A stretch of DNA of 64,000 nucleotides from Bradyrhizobium sp. 1 (GCF_023073315.1 NZ_JADPJH010000038.1:1-64000), one strand, 5' to 3'. Shown: positions 34,679 through 43,490, numbered from the stretch's first letter. Numbers and translations are program-made. Notes: generated by a model from the letters alone, not told the origin.

Positions 34679-35269
34679 TCATGCGCGCACGCGCAGCGCC
34701 TCGACCAGCGACTTGAACGCACGGGCGTATTCCGCGCCCGCCCTTGCGATATCGGCGCGCCCGGCGCAGGCGACCGCGGCTTCCGTGACCGCGCCCAGCA
34801 GCAGCCGCGCCAGAGGCTCGACCGGCTGCCGCGCGATCAGACCGGCTTCCATCGCCACCGAGAGCGCACGCGGCATCTTGCCGCCAAAGTGTTTTGCGTC
34901 GATCTCGCGCCAGCGCTCCCAGCCGAGCACAGCCGGGCCATCGCGCAGGATGATCTGGCCGGTCGGTCCCTTGGCGGTCGCGGCAAAGTAATGCTGGGTG
35001 CCGGCGATCATCGCGGCGAGCACGTCCTTCTCAGTGCGCACGGTGCCGTCGATCTCGGCGACGAGGTCGCGCGAGACGGAATCGAACACCTCGGCGAATA
35101 CCGCCTCCTTGGTCCTGAAGTGGTGATAGACCGCGCCCTTGGCGACGCCGGCCGCCTCCGCGATCTCGTCCATCGTGGTCGCGGCAAAGCCTTGCGTCCC
35201 GAACAGGTGGCGCGCCGCCGTCAGGATCGCCTCCGTCGTCGCTGCCCGCCGCTCCGCCTGTTTGGCCAC
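34679..35269 (-). CDS. TetR family transcriptional regulator
   Basis: 196 aa. HTH at about residues 12-55: ILTAARHLFGTQGFAATTMD, then AGVAKGAVYHHFRTKEAVF. C-terminal ligand domain resembles the TetR_C_33-like type. GTG start at 35267-35269. The inverted-repeat array at 35565-35598, between this gene and the divergent NTF2-like gene, is a good operator candidate. The likely targets are itself, the NTF2-like gene and possibly the GMC oxidoreductase 50 bases downstream; this is inferred from position. Confidence 0.92.
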   Translation of the reverse strand: MAKQAERRAATTEAILTAARHLFGTQGFAATTMDEIAEAAGVAKGAVYHHFRTKEAVFAEVFDSVSRDLVAEIDGTVRTEKDVLAAMIAGTQHYFAATAKGPTGQIILRDGPAVLGWERWREIDAKHFGGKMPRALSVAMEAGLIARQPVEPLARLLLGAVTEAAVACAGRADIARAGAEYARAFKSLVEALRVRA

Positions 35270-35333
35270 GAGTCCTCGTCAGAGTGATGGGTGAAGCCGA
35301 AGCGAGTTAGGCCGACAGCGGCGGTCTTTCCGT

Positions 35334-35483
35334 TTCCTCCCCCCTTGTGGGGGAGGGGCAGGGAGAGGGGTGCCACACGGGGATCCTATCGATCTCGAAC
35401 CTGCCCTCAGTGCATCAACAACAACCGATACCTTTTCCTGGGCTACCCCTCTCCCTAGCCCTCCCCCACAAGGGGGGAGGGAA
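35334..35483. repeat. Long inverted repeat inside the tetR leader
   Basis: Arms near 35334 (cctccccccttgtgggggag) and near 35459 (ctcccccacaaggggggagg) are almost exact complements, about 24 bases each; inner arms aggggcagggagaggggt and acccctctccctagccct also pair. It separates the TetR coding region from the putative operator, so the transcript leader would carry this structure. Related in sequence to the fragment at 1-45. Confidence 0.75.
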
Positions 35484-35564
35484 CGCACTTCCGTCGGGGC
35501 GGCCAGCGAGTCTGATCTATCAGGCTCTAATCGAATTCGCCTCACACCTCCAGTTGACTTTTCG

Positions 35565-35598
35565 ACCACCGGTCGGTATTTACCGACTATCAGTCGGT
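35565..35598. promoter_or_regulatory. Probable TetR operator
   Basis: The stretch contains ACCGACT-ATC-AGTCGGT (35582-35598), a perfect inverted repeat, preceded by CCGGTCGGT that pairs with the following ACCGAC. Overlapping half-sites are typical of TetR/QacR-type operators. It lies 20 bases before the NTF2-like start and about 300 bases before the tetR start. Confidence 0.65.
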
Positions 35599-35617
35599 TT
35601 TAATCGTGAGGTGGCCC

Positions 35618-35983
35618 ATGCCGAGCCGTGACATCGTCGAAGATTTCGCGAAGCGGTTGGAGGACGGGGACTTCGTCGGCGCGATCGAGACATACTATAC
35701 GCCTGACGCAGCGACCTACGAGAACAACGCGGCGCCGACCGTCGGACGGGAGAAACTGGCGGCCAAGGAGCGCGGCGTGCTCGCCGCATTCAAGGAGGTC
35801 AAGGCCGTCCGCATCGGTCCGAGCCTGATCGAGGGCAACCATGTCGCGACGCGCTGGACATTCAGCTTCACCAACGCCGAAGGCGTCATCCGAACGATGG
35901 ATGAAATCGCCTGGCAAACCTGGCGCGGCGATCAGCTGATCGAGGAACGGTTTTATTACGATCCGAAGCAGCTGGGGCGGTGA
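35618..35983 (+). CDS. NTF2-like/SnoaL-like protein
   Basis: 121 aa forming a cone-shaped alpha+beta barrel by homology: starts DIVEDFAKRLEDGDFVGAIE, then YYTPDAATYENNAAPTVGRE and TFSFTNAEGVIRTMDEIAWQ to the final strand IEERFYYDP. Members bind or isomerise small hydrophobic ligands; none can be named here. The start at 35618 has GAGG 7 bases upstream. Divergent from a TetR gene with an operator at the promoter, so likely induced by that regulator's ligand. Confidence 0.88.
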   Translation: MPSRDIVEDFAKRLEDGDFVGAIETYYTPDAATYENNAAPTVGREKLAAKERGVLAAFKEVKAVRIGPSLIEGNHVATRWTFSFTNAEGVIRTMDEIAWQTWRGDQLIEERFYYDPKQLGR

Positions 35984-36004
35984 TACGCAAACCCAGTACA
36001 CCGC

Positions 36005-36108
36005 TGTCATCGCCCGGCTTGACCGGGCGATCCAGTACGCCGAGACGATTGTGATTCAATCGATAGGCTGCGGCGTACTGGATGCCCCGGCCAAGCCGGG
36101 CATGACAG
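36005..36108. repeat. Dispersed inverted repeat, copy B
   Basis: Same element as 22863-22963 but reversed: begins tgtcatcgcccggcttgacc and ends gccccggccaagccgggc plus atgaca, with inner arms atccagtacgcc and ggcgtactggat. The rest of the gap to 36320 holds no gene; an AT-rich patch near 36170-36195 may contain the promoter for the GGDEF-EAL gene. Confidence 0.78.
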
Positions 36109-36320
36109 CGGAGCGAGCGGAGATCATGTTTCCTCTCGTTACAGCCGTAACGCGAGGCGCCGCATTTGCATCGATTTGTTATCGATACTCCGTGACCAAC
36201 ACGCAGAAGTGGTCGCGGCGGCCGCGGTAAGCAGAGATAATTCATAGTTCGTCAAAGGTTTACGGCGAATTCTCCCGATCGAGCCGAACAAGAACGGCCC
36301 ATGCTGCTGCAGGCTCTTGA

Positions 36321-38282
36321 ATGCGGACTCAACTGACCAGCTATGTCGCGCGGCTGTTTGCCGGCGATCTGTCGGTGTTCGGCGGTCCCGCGGCCGACGA
36401 CGCCATGGCTGGCCATATCCGCGCCGAACAGATGGCGCTGGTCCTCGGCTATTCGGTCGGCATCATGCTCGCCAATGCCTGCAACGCCATCGTGCTGGCG
36501 ATTGCGCTGTGGCATTCGGCGGATTGGACGCTGGCCCTGATCTGGGCGGTCGTCGTCGCCGGTGCCGCGATCGCGTTCGGGCTGCAATCCCACGCCTCGC
36601 GCCGGATCACCAAACCGCAATTCGTCTCGCGCCGCGCCATGCATCGGCTGGTGCGCAATGCCTTCGTCCTCGGTGCCGCCTGGGGCATCGTGCCGGTCGC
36701 CTTCTTCGCCGACGCCTCCTCCGGCGGCCAGCTCGTCATCACCTGCCTCTGCTCGGGAATGCTGGCCGGCGGCGCGCTTGCCTTCGCCACCATTCCGGTC
36801 GCGGCCATCGCATTCACCGCCCCGATCTTCGTCGGCATCGCCATTTGCCTCAGCAAGGACGGCGATCCCGCCTATGTGCTGGTGGCGATCCTGGTGGTGG
36901 TCTACGGAGCCGTGCTGCTGCGTGCCGTGTTCGTCAATTCATTCTCGTTCGCGCGGCGCGTGATACGGCAAGTCGAGGCCGAGCGCACGGTGCGGCAGGA
37001 TCCGCTCACGCTCCTGCCCAACCGCTTCGCCTTCAACGAGACGCTCGATGCCGCGCTGAAACGCCTTGCGCTGTCGGGCGAAGAGTTCGCGGTGCTGCTG
37101 CTCGACCTCGATCGCTTCAAGGAGGTCAACGACAAGTTCGGCCACCCCGCCGGCGATGAATTTCTGATCCAGATCGCAAGCCGGCTGCAACGCTGCACGC
37201 GCGCGGCCGAGCATGTCGCGCGCATCGGCGGCGACGAGTTCGCGCTGGTGATGGCCAATCTGGCGCGGCCCGAAGATGCGCTCGAGATCGCCGAGCGCTT
37301 CGTTGCGGCCTTCACCGAGCCGTTCCAGATCGAGGGCCGCCAGATCGCCGGCGCAACCAGCGTCGGCATCGTGCTGGCGCCGCGCGACGGCAACACGCAG
37401 CTCGACATCATGAAGAATGCGGATGCCGCGCTCTATCGCGCCAAGAAGGCAGGTCCCGGCACGATCTGCTTCTTCGAGGAAGCCGACGACAGAGTTTCGC
37501 GTGACCGCAAGGCGTTGCAAGCCGACCTCGAGGGCGCCATTTCGCGCGACGAGCTGTTCCTCGTGTTCCAGCCGTTCCTCGACCTGGCAGCGAACCGCAT
37601 CACCGGCTTCGAGGCGTTGCTGCGCTGGCAGCATCCCCAGCGCGGACTGGTGCCGCCGAGCGAGTTCATCGGCATCGCCGAAGAGACCGGGCTGATCCAC
37701 GAGATCGGCGAATGGGTGATCCGGCGGGCTTGCGCGACGCTGTCGGATTGGCCCGAAGACATCAGGGTCGCCGTGAATTTCTCCGCGGCGCAGTTTCACA
37801 GTACCGGTATTTTGCAGACCATCGTGCAGGCGCTGGCCGATGCAAAAGTCTCTCCCAGCCGGCTCGAGATCGAGATCACGGAATCGATGCTGCTGTCGAA
37901 ATACGGCTCGGCCGGCGCGATCCTGACCGCGCTGCTCGAGCTCGGCGTCACCGTGGCGCTCGACGATTTCGGCACCGGCTTCTCATCGCTGACTTATTTG
38001 CGCAAGCTCCCCTTCAGCCGCATCAAGATCGACCAGTCCTTCATCCGCGACATGCTGGTGCAGCCGGACTGCGCCGCGATCGTGAAGTCGGTGATCTCGC
38101 TGGCGCGGGACCTCAACATCGACGTGGTCGCCGAAGGCGTCGAGACCGCCGACCAGCTCGAATATCTGCGTCAGATCAGTTGCGACGAAGTCCAGGGTTA
38201 TCTGATCAGCCGGCCGGTGGCAGCCGATGCGGTGCTAGCGCTACTCGACACGAGGAAGTATCGGGCGACGTTTGCGGCGTAG
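36321..38282 (+). CDS. GGDEF-EAL bifunctional c-di-GMP protein with membrane sensor
   Basis: 653 aa. Residues about 40-215 hold six or so hydrophobic helices (no MHYT or Cache pattern), then GGDEF about 225-390 beginning QDPLTLLPNRFAFNETL with intact RIGGDEFALV, and EAL about 405-650 with GFEALLRWQ, catalytic-region ESMLL and DDFGTGFSSLTYLRK, all consistent with an active phosphodiesterase. Net activity cannot be read from sequence. It stands alone. A second c-di-GMP gene is at 28342-30246. Confidence 0.94.
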   Translation: MRTQLTSYVARLFAGDLSVFGGPAADDAMAGHIRAEQMALVLGYSVGIMLANACNAIVLAIALWHSADWTLALIWAVVVAGAAIAFGLQSHASRRITKPQFVSRRAMHRLVRNAFVLGAAWGIVPVAFFADASSGGQLVITCLCSGMLAGGALAFATIPVAAIAFTAPIFVGIAICLSKDGDPAYVLVAILVVVYGAVLLRAVFVNSFSFARRVIRQVEAERTVRQDPLTLLPNRFAFNETLDAALKRLALSGEEFAVLLLDLDRFKEVNDKFGHPAGDEFLIQIASRLQRCTRAAEHVARIGGDEFALVMANLARPEDALEIAERFVAAFTEPFQIEGRQIAGATSVGIVLAPRDGNTQLDIMKNADAALYRAKKAGPGTICFFEEADDRVSRDRKALQADLEGAISRDELFLVFQPFLDLAANRITGFEALLRWQHPQRGLVPPSEFIGIAEETGLIHEIGEWVIRRACATLSDWPEDIRVAVNFSAAQFHSTGILQTIVQALADAKVSPSRLEIEITESMLLSKYGSAGAILTALLELGVTVALDDFGTGFSSLTYLRKLPFSRIKIDQSFIRDMLVQPDCAAIVKSVISLARDLNIDVVAEGVETADQLEYLRQISCDEVQGYLISRPVAADAVLALLDTRKYRATFAA

Positions 38283-38367
38283 GCGGAAAGTGCCGAGCAC
38301 AACGGCGGTGAGCCCCCTCGCCTGCTTGCGGGAGAGGGCCGGGGAGAGACTCGGGCTTCGGGCCGCC

Positions 38368-39348
38368 TCAGACCGCATCCGCCCGCAGCAGCGTGTCTAC
38401 CGTAATCGTGCCCCTCGCGCGGGAGACGCAGGTGCAGATCTTCTGGTTGCTTTGCTTTTGATGGTCGCTGAAGAAGACGTCGCGATGGTCGATCTCGCCG
38501 TCGACGGCGATCACGTCGATGGCGCAGAGGCCGCATTCGCCGCGCTTGCAATCGTACATGACGTCGTGTCCGCTGGCATTGAGTACGTCCAGCATCGAGC
38601 GCTCGCGCGGGATTTCGAGCTCGACATCGGAGCCCTTCAGGCGGACGCGAAAGGTCTCGGTCGGCAGCGTGCCGCTGGAGCCGAAGGTTTCATAGCGGAG
38701 ATCGGGGAGCGGATGGCCGGCGCCGATCCATGCATGGCGCGCGGCATCCAGCATCGGCATCGGGCCGCAGAACAAAGCCAGCGCGCCCTGCGGCAGTGAG
38801 GCGAACAGCGCGTCGAGATCGAGTCGCCGGCTTTCATCGCTGGCATGGACGACCAGGCGATCACCGAGCACGGCTGCGAGATCGTCGAGATAGGCGGCCT
38901 CGCCGCGCGAGCGCACCGCATAGTGCAGCGTGACATCGGCTCCGCGCCGCGCCAGCGCCTGCGCAGCGCCGAGGATCGGGGTGATGCCGATGCCGCCGGC
39001 AATGAGGCAATAATGCTGGCGGGTCCAGTCGACCGCGAGCAGCGAGGCAGGCTGCGTGATATCGAGCCGTGCACCCGGCTGCAAAGACCACATGTAGCGC
39101 GAGCCGCCACGCGAATCCTCGGCGCGGCGCACCGCAATTCTGAGACCACGCGATGAGGCTTCGCCGACCAGCGAATAGGACCGCGTCTCCGGCAGGCCGT
39201 CGATGGTCACGCTGAGATTGATGTGGCTGCCGACCGGATAGGCGGCGCCGTCGAACTGATCGGGGCGGATCAGGAATTCGCGGATGCCAGGCGAAAGATC
39301 GCGCGTCGAGACGAGCGTCGCCGGAATCCAGGTTTCGATGAAACGCAT
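38368..39348 (-). CDS. VanB/phthalate dioxygenase reductase-like oxidoreductase
   Basis: Passes electrons from NAD(P)H through FMN and a 2Fe-2S centre to the Rieske oxygenase encoded in the same operon. 326 aa in the order FMN barrel (RSYSLVGEASSRGLRIAV), NAD domain (CLIAGGIGITPILGAAQ) and C-terminal plant-type ferredoxin, with Cys ligands in DCKRGECGLCAID and the fourth in ICTC. The start has GAGGGG 5 bases upstream; it lies 10 bases after the GntR stop. Substrate of the system is unknown. Confidence 0.93.
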   Translation of the reverse strand: MRFIETWIPATLVSTRDLSPGIREFLIRPDQFDGAAYPVGSHINLSVTIDGLPETRSYSLVGEASSRGLRIAVRRAEDSRGGSRYMWSLQPGARLDITQPASLLAVDWTRQHYCLIAGGIGITPILGAAQALARRGADVTLHYAVRSRGEAAYLDDLAAVLGDRLVVHASDESRRLDLDALFASLPQGALALFCGPMPMLDAARHAWIGAGHPLPDLRYETFGSSGTLPTETFRVRLKGSDVELEIPRERSMLDVLNASGHDVMYDCKRGECGLCAIDVIAVDGEIDHRDVFFSDHQKQSNQKICTCVSRARGTITVDTLLRADAV

Positions 39349-39358
39349 GGCATTCCCC

Positions 39359-40111
39359 TCAATCGGTTGCGGTCTTGATCAGCGCGAGCGCCGGCAAAAG
39401 ATCGAGATGGGTCCGGTTGCGCAGTGCGAGCCGCAAGTTGCGCACCGCAAGCCGCGCATGCTCGCGCATCACGGCTTCCGCACGTGCGCCCTCGCGGTTC
39501 TCGATGGCGTCGATGACGACGCGGTGGTGCTCCTGCCCGATGATCAGGATCTGTTGCGCCTCGGGCAACGCCGACTGCGCCATCACGAATCCGCTTGGGG
39601 ATGCGAACGGCAGTGCGGAAGCGCGGTCGATTTGCCGGATCACCGGCGGGCTGCGCGACAACTCCGTGAGCAGCGCGTGGAAGCGCGCGTTCAGCGCGAC
39701 ATAGGACGAGAACGCTTCGATCGAGATCGGCACCTGACGCAGCAATTCGTCGATCGCGCCGAGGCATTCCTTCAGCGGCTCGAGCTCGCGCGCGGAGACG
39801 CCGCGCTCGGCGGCGAAGCGCGCGGCGAGCCCCTCCAGCGTGCCGCGCAGCTCGATGGAATCGGAGATGTCGCGCTCGGAAAACGCCTTCACCATGAAGC
39901 CGCCGGAGGGGATCGCCTCCAAGAGCCCCTCCTCCTCCAGCCGCACCAGCGCCATGCGCACCGGCGTGCGCGAGGCGCCGGTGGTCTCCACCGCCTGGAG
40001 CTCGGAAATGCGCTCGCCCGGCCGCAGGGAGCCGGACAGGATCTGGTCGCGCAACGCGAGTTGCGCCTTCACGGTCTGCGAGACGGAGCGGTCGACCTCG
40101 CGTTCAGCCAT
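39359..40111 (-). CDS. GntR family regulator (FCD subfamily)
   Basis: 250 aa. Winged HTH about residues 8-75 (LRDQILSGSLRPGERISE, SRTPVRMALVRLEEEGLLEA) and an all-helical FCD ligand domain about 85-230, with probable metal-binding residues (FHALLTELS, EHHRVVIDAI, REHARLAV). It is sandwiched between the oxygenase and reductase genes with gaps of 3 and 10 bases, so it probably autoregulates the operon through the TGTATACA sites upstream of the oxygenase gene, like VanR in vanillate clusters. Confidence 0.92.
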   Translation of the reverse strand: MAEREVDRSVSQTVKAQLALRDQILSGSLRPGERISELQAVETTGASRTPVRMALVRLEEEGLLEAIPSGGFMVKAFSERDISDSIELRGTLEGLAARFAAERGVSARELEPLKECLGAIDELLRQVPISIEAFSSYVALNARFHALLTELSRSPPVIRQIDRASALPFASPSGFVMAQSALPEAQQILIIGQEHHRVVIDAIENREGARAEAVMREHARLAVRNLRLALRNRTHLDLLPALALIKTATD

Positions 40112-40114
40112 GAT

Positions 40115-41164
40115 TTACTCCGCGGCCTGAAGGCGCGGCGGCGGATTTTCCTTTGCCACCATTTTGTCGATCAGCTTGCGCGTCCACATCGCGCCGGCAT
40201 CGATGTTGAGATTGTAGAAGATGCGATCGGGATTCTCGTCCATCGCGCGCTGCTGCGCCTCCAAAATCAGCTCGTCCTCGTGGAAGATGCCGGAGACGCC
40301 TTCGCGGATCTCGGTGGTGATGCGCTGCTCGCCGATCTGATAATTGCGCACGAAGGCCCAGAAATAATGGCAGGTCTTCTCGGTCTCGGGCGTGATGGTG
40401 TTGAGCACGAAGCCGTTGACGCCCTGCGAGCGGTCGCCTTCCGGCGCGCCGGTGCCTGTCGGCGCCACGCCGACGTCGATGGCGATGGTGCACGGCGCTT
40501 CGAAGCGGATGATCTGCCAGCGGTCGACGAGGCCGCTTTGGCCGAGTTGCTTCGCCCAGAACGGCGGCGGCTCGATGCCGCGCATCCAGCGCGTCACCGT
40601 GACGGTCTTCTCGCCATGGGTGACGTCGAACGGCGCCTCGGTGACCGCCTCGTTGCCGATGGAGGAGCCGTGCACAAAGGTCTCGTGGGTGAGGTCCATG
40701 AGGTTGTCGAGCACGAGGCGGTAGTCGCAATTGACGCGGATGGTCTTGCCGTCGCCGGCCCAGGCCGGGTCGTGATTCCAGTGCATGTCGGGCACCAGCG
40801 CGGGGTCCGCGAGCGCGGGATCGCCCATCCAGAGCCAGATGTAGCGATGGCGCTCGACCACGGGATAGGCGCGGACGCAGGCCGACGGGTTGATGGTTTC
40901 CTGCGAGGGCATGAAGGTGCAGCGCCCTTGCGCATTGTATTTCAGGCCGTGATAGCCGCAGACGACGGTGTCGCCTTCGAGCCGACCCTTGGACAGCGGC
41001 ACCAGGCGGTGCCAGCAGGCATCCTCCAGCGCGGTCACCGCGCCGTCGGCCTTGCGGTACATGACAACGTGCTTGCCGCAGATCGTCCGCGGCAACAGCG
41101 CCGGCTTGACGTCGGCGTCCCAAGCGGCTGCGTACCAGGCGTTCATGGGGAAGGGTTTTGTCAC
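40115..41164 (-). CDS. Rieske non-heme iron oxygenase, VanA/phthalate-oxygenase type
   Basis: Terminal oxygenase, 349 aa. Rieske centre ligands C-x-H in EDACWHRLVPL and C-x2-H in VVCGYHGLKYN. The mononuclear iron site is in LVLDNLMDLTHETFVHGSS (His, His and an Asp). VanA-like O-demethylases and ring hydroxylases share this layout. The GTG start (41162-41164) has GGGAG upstream; an internal ATG (MNAWYAAAW) is an alternative six codons on. First gene of an oxygenase-regulator-reductase operon. Vanillate is only one possible substrate. Confidence 0.93.
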   Translation of the reverse strand: MTKPFPMNAWYAAAWDADVKPALLPRTICGKHVVMYRKADGAVTALEDACWHRLVPLSKGRLEGDTVVCGYHGLKYNAQGRCTFMPSQETINPSACVRAYPVVERHRYIWLWMGDPALADPALVPDMHWNHDPAWAGDGKTIRVNCDYRLVLDNLMDLTHETFVHGSSIGNEAVTEAPFDVTHGEKTVTVTRWMRGIEPPPFWAKQLGQSGLVDRWQIIRFEAPCTIAIDVGVAPTGTGAPEGDRSQGVNGFVLNTITPETEKTCHYFWAFVRNYQIGEQRITTEIREGVSGIFHEDELILEAQQRAMDENPDRIFYNLNIDAGAMWTRKLIDKMVAKENPPPRLQAAE

Positions 41165-41183
41165 CGGCGATCTCCCAATAGCT

Positions 41184-41206
41184 TATGTATGCGTTATGTA
41201 TACAAT
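41184..41206. promoter_or_regulatory. GntR-type operator, promoter-proximal
   Basis: TTATGTATACAAT contains the perfect palindrome TGTATACA (41197-41204). A degenerate copy TTATGTATGC lies just before it (41183-41192). It is about 35 bases before the Rieske oxygenase start and fits the FCD-type TNGTNNNACNA pattern. Confidence 0.68.
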
Positions 41207-41267
41207 AGCGGGGAGATAGAATCGTTCAAGGGCGATTGTGACGTATAATAATACCTATTTTCGATAT

Positions 41268-41279
41268 GATGTATACATT
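41268..41279. promoter_or_regulatory. Second GntR-type operator
   Basis: ATGTATACATTG repeats the TGTATACA core (41270-41277), 73 bases further upstream, about seven helical turns from the first site. The region between is AT-rich (gtataataatacctattttc) and is the likely promoter. Confidence 0.65.
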
Positions 41280-41292
41280 GCGACCTTCGCTG

Positions 41293-41314
41293 GATCGCCC
41301 GCCTGCGCGGGCGA
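41293..41314. terminator. Hairpin between pgm and the Rieske operon
   Basis: Perfect 9-bp stem ATCGCCCGC / GCGGGCGAT with a 4-base loop, about 70 bases beyond the pgm stop. No T tract follows, so it may act with Rho, or simply be a fragment of the dispersed repeat seen at 22863 and 36005, whose arm sequence it shares. Confidence 0.45.
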
Positions 41315-41381
41315 TGACACCATGTGGTACGGCGAGGCCTTCCTTGGTCGGAGAGGCGGCACGGCGCTTCGGCTTGGCGCC

Positions 41382-43028
41382 CTACGCCCCAAACACCTTC
41401 TTCAGCCCGGCCTGGGCCTCTTCCTGAATCCGCTTCAGGTGGTCGGTGCTGCGAAAACTCTCGGCGTAGATCTTGTAGACGTCCTCCGTCCCCGACGGCC
41501 TTGCCGCGAACCAGCCGAAATCGGTTTCGACCTTGATGCCGCCGAACGATTGGCCGTTGCCGGGCGCCTTGCTCAGGGTAGAGCGGACGGGGTCGCCGGC
41601 GAGGTCTTTCAGGCCGAGCTGCTCGGGCGTGACGGATTTCAAAATGTTCTTCTGCGGCGTCGTGGCGGCAACGTCGATGCGGGCGTAATGCGGCACGCCG
41701 AGCTCGGCGGTGAGCTCGTTGAACAGCTGGCTCGGGTCCCGGCCGGTCTTGGCCATGATCTCGGCGGCGAGCAGGCCGAGGATGATGCCGTCCTTGTCGG
41801 TGGTCCACACCGTGCCGTCGCGGCGCAGGAACGAGGCCCCTGCACTCTCCTCGCCGCCGAAACCGAAGCCGCCGGTGAGGAGCCCATCGACGAACCATTT
41901 GAAGCCGACCGGCGTCTCGACCAGCTTGCGGCCGAGTTTTTTGGCGACACGGTCGATGATCGAGCTCGACACCACGGTCTTGCCGATCGCGGCATCCCTG
42001 CCCCAGTTCGGGCGGTGCGCGAACAGATAGGAGATCGCGGTCGCCAGATAATGGTTCGGGTTCATCAGGCCGCCGGTGCGCGTCACGATGCCGTGGCGGT
42101 CGGCGTCGGTGTCGTTGGCAAAGGCGACGTCGAAGCGGTCGCGCATCGCGATCAGGCCCGCCATCGCGTAAGGCGAGGAGCAATCCATGCGGATCTTGCC
42201 GTCCCAGTCCACCGTCATGAAGCGGAAGGTCGGATCGATCGCCTCGTTCACCACGGTGGCCTTCAGGCCGTAGCGCTCGATGATCGGATGCCAGTAATGC
42301 ACGGCGGCGCCGCCGAGCGGATCGATGCCGATATTGATACCGGCGGATTTGACGAGATCGAGATCGACGACATTGCCGAGATCGGCAACGTAAGGCGTGA
42401 TGAAGTCGTAGGCGTGGACATTCGCGGATTTCTTCGCCTTGGCATAGTCGATGCGCTTCACGCCCTTGAGACTGTCGGCGAGATAGGCGTTGGCCCGCTT
42501 CTCGACGACGCCGGTGACGTCGGTGTCGGCCGGGCCGCCATGCGGCGGATTGTATTTGTAGCCGCCGTCTTCGGGCGGATTGTGCGAGGGCGTGACGACG
42601 ATGCCGTCCGCAAGACCAGATGTGCGGCCCTTGTTGTAGGTCAGGATCGCGTGCGAGATCACAGGCGTCGGCGTGTAGCCGCCGTCCTTGTCGATCATGA
42701 TGTCGACGCCATTGGCCGCAAAGACCTCGATGGCGCTGACCAGCGCCGGCTCGGCCAGCGCATGGGTATCGATGCCGATGAAGAGCGGACCGGTCAGCCC
42801 TTTCTCGCGCCTGATGTCGCAGATCGCTTGCGTGGTCGCGAGGATATGGCCCTCGTTAAAGGTGTTCTTGAAGGAGGTGCCGCGATGGCCCGATGTCCCG
42901 AACGCCACGCGCTGCGCGAGGTCAGCGACGTCGGGCTTGCCGGCAAAATAGGCCGTCACCAGCCGCGGAACGTTGGTGAGCGCGTCCGGCGAGACAAGCT
43001 TGCCCGCCGCGGGATGAACATCAGCCAC
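41382..43028 (-). CDS. pgm: Alpha-D-glucose phosphate-specific phosphoglucomutase
   Basis: Interconverts glucose-1-P and glucose-6-P. 548 aa with the phosphoserine loop VVTPSHNPPEDGGYKYNPP, metal-binding DTDADRHGIV, sugar-binding GFGGEESAGAS, and phosphate-binding RPSGTEDVYKIYAES. The start is a GTG (43026-43028) with GAGGAT 7 bases upstream, giving SVADVHPAAGK as the N-terminus; the track upstream of it overlaps another gene's promoter and is not coding-like. Single gene. Confidence 0.95.
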   Translation of the reverse strand: MADVHPAAGKLVSPDALTNVPRLVTAYFAGKPDVADLAQRVAFGTSGHRGTSFKNTFNEGHILATTQAICDIRREKGLTGPLFIGIDTHALAEPALVSAIEVFAANGVDIMIDKDGGYTPTPVISHAILTYNKGRTSGLADGIVVTPSHNPPEDGGYKYNPPHGGPADTDVTGVVEKRANAYLADSLKGVKRIDYAKAKKSANVHAYDFITPYVADLGNVVDLDLVKSAGINIGIDPLGGAAVHYWHPIIERYGLKATVVNEAIDPTFRFMTVDWDGKIRMDCSSPYAMAGLIAMRDRFDVAFANDTDADRHGIVTRTGGLMNPNHYLATAISYLFAHRPNWGRDAAIGKTVVSSSIIDRVAKKLGRKLVETPVGFKWFVDGLLTGGFGFGGEESAGASFLRRDGTVWTTDKDGIILGLLAAEIMAKTGRDPSQLFNELTAELGVPHYARIDVAATTPQKNILKSVTPEQLGLKDLAGDPVRSTLSKAPGNGQSFGGIKVETDFGWFAARPSGTEDVYKIYAESFRSTDHLKRIQEEAQAGLKKVFGA

Positions 43029-43106
43029 TGAAATATCCTCGTCCTGTCGTAGAGATTGTGGGCGATACCATAGCATCCGGCGGGTGCCTGCCAAACTGGA
43101 AGCCTT

Positions 43107-43376
43107 TTGAAGACTGCTTTGGGACCGCGCCAGCAACAAACGGCCGCATTTGCCGACCACAAGACTGCCGTGGCCATTTTCGCAACGACCCTGCTGCTTG
43201 CTGGTTCCTTTGTCCTGACCGACCCGGGACATGTGCAGAGCAACGCCATGCTGCGCTACGCCTCCGTGGACCACGACATGGCGAAGGTGAAGCGGCGGAT
43301 CGAACAAACCCTGCACGACAGCGCCGGGCCCACCCGCCAGGCGTTCACATCCACCGAGCCGCCGATCGCGCGGTGA
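43107..43376 (+). CDS. Hypothetical single-pass membrane protein, 89 aa
   Basis: Not recognised. A TTG start at 43107 with GGAAG upstream is the only reasonable one. Short polar N-terminus (KTALGPRQQQTAAFADHK), one transmembrane helix about residues 20-38 (TAVAIFATTLLLAGSFVL), then a basic, probably periplasmic tail with an amphipathic stretch KVKRRIEQTLHDS. Divergent from pgm, whose start is 78 bases away. Confidence 0.6.
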   Translation: MKTALGPRQQQTAAFADHKTAVAIFATTLLLAGSFVLTDPGHVQSNAMLRYASVDHDMAKVKRRIEQTLHDSAGPTRQAFTSTEPPIAR

Positions 43377-43490
43377 CCGGGACGGCGGGGACTTGGCCGC
43401 CGTGTCAGACCCGTGATGGATGGGTGTTCACGGCATCAAGCCCGGCGACCGTGCTATGGTCCGCGCCATCGCCGCCTTTCGAATCGTCCC

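Noticed and set aside
28342..38282. c-di-GMP signalling cluster
   Set aside because: The two GGDEF genes are 6 kb apart with unrelated genes between; no operon or shared control was seen.
38300..38350. Short repeat ccctcgcctgcttgcgggagagg after the GGDEF-EAL gene
   Set aside because: Probably a fragment of a dispersed repeat, but too short and imperfect to annotate.
39284..41248. A 654-codon + strand frame opposite the Rieske operon
   Set aside because: It crosses three well-supported minus-strand genes and has no recognisable domain.
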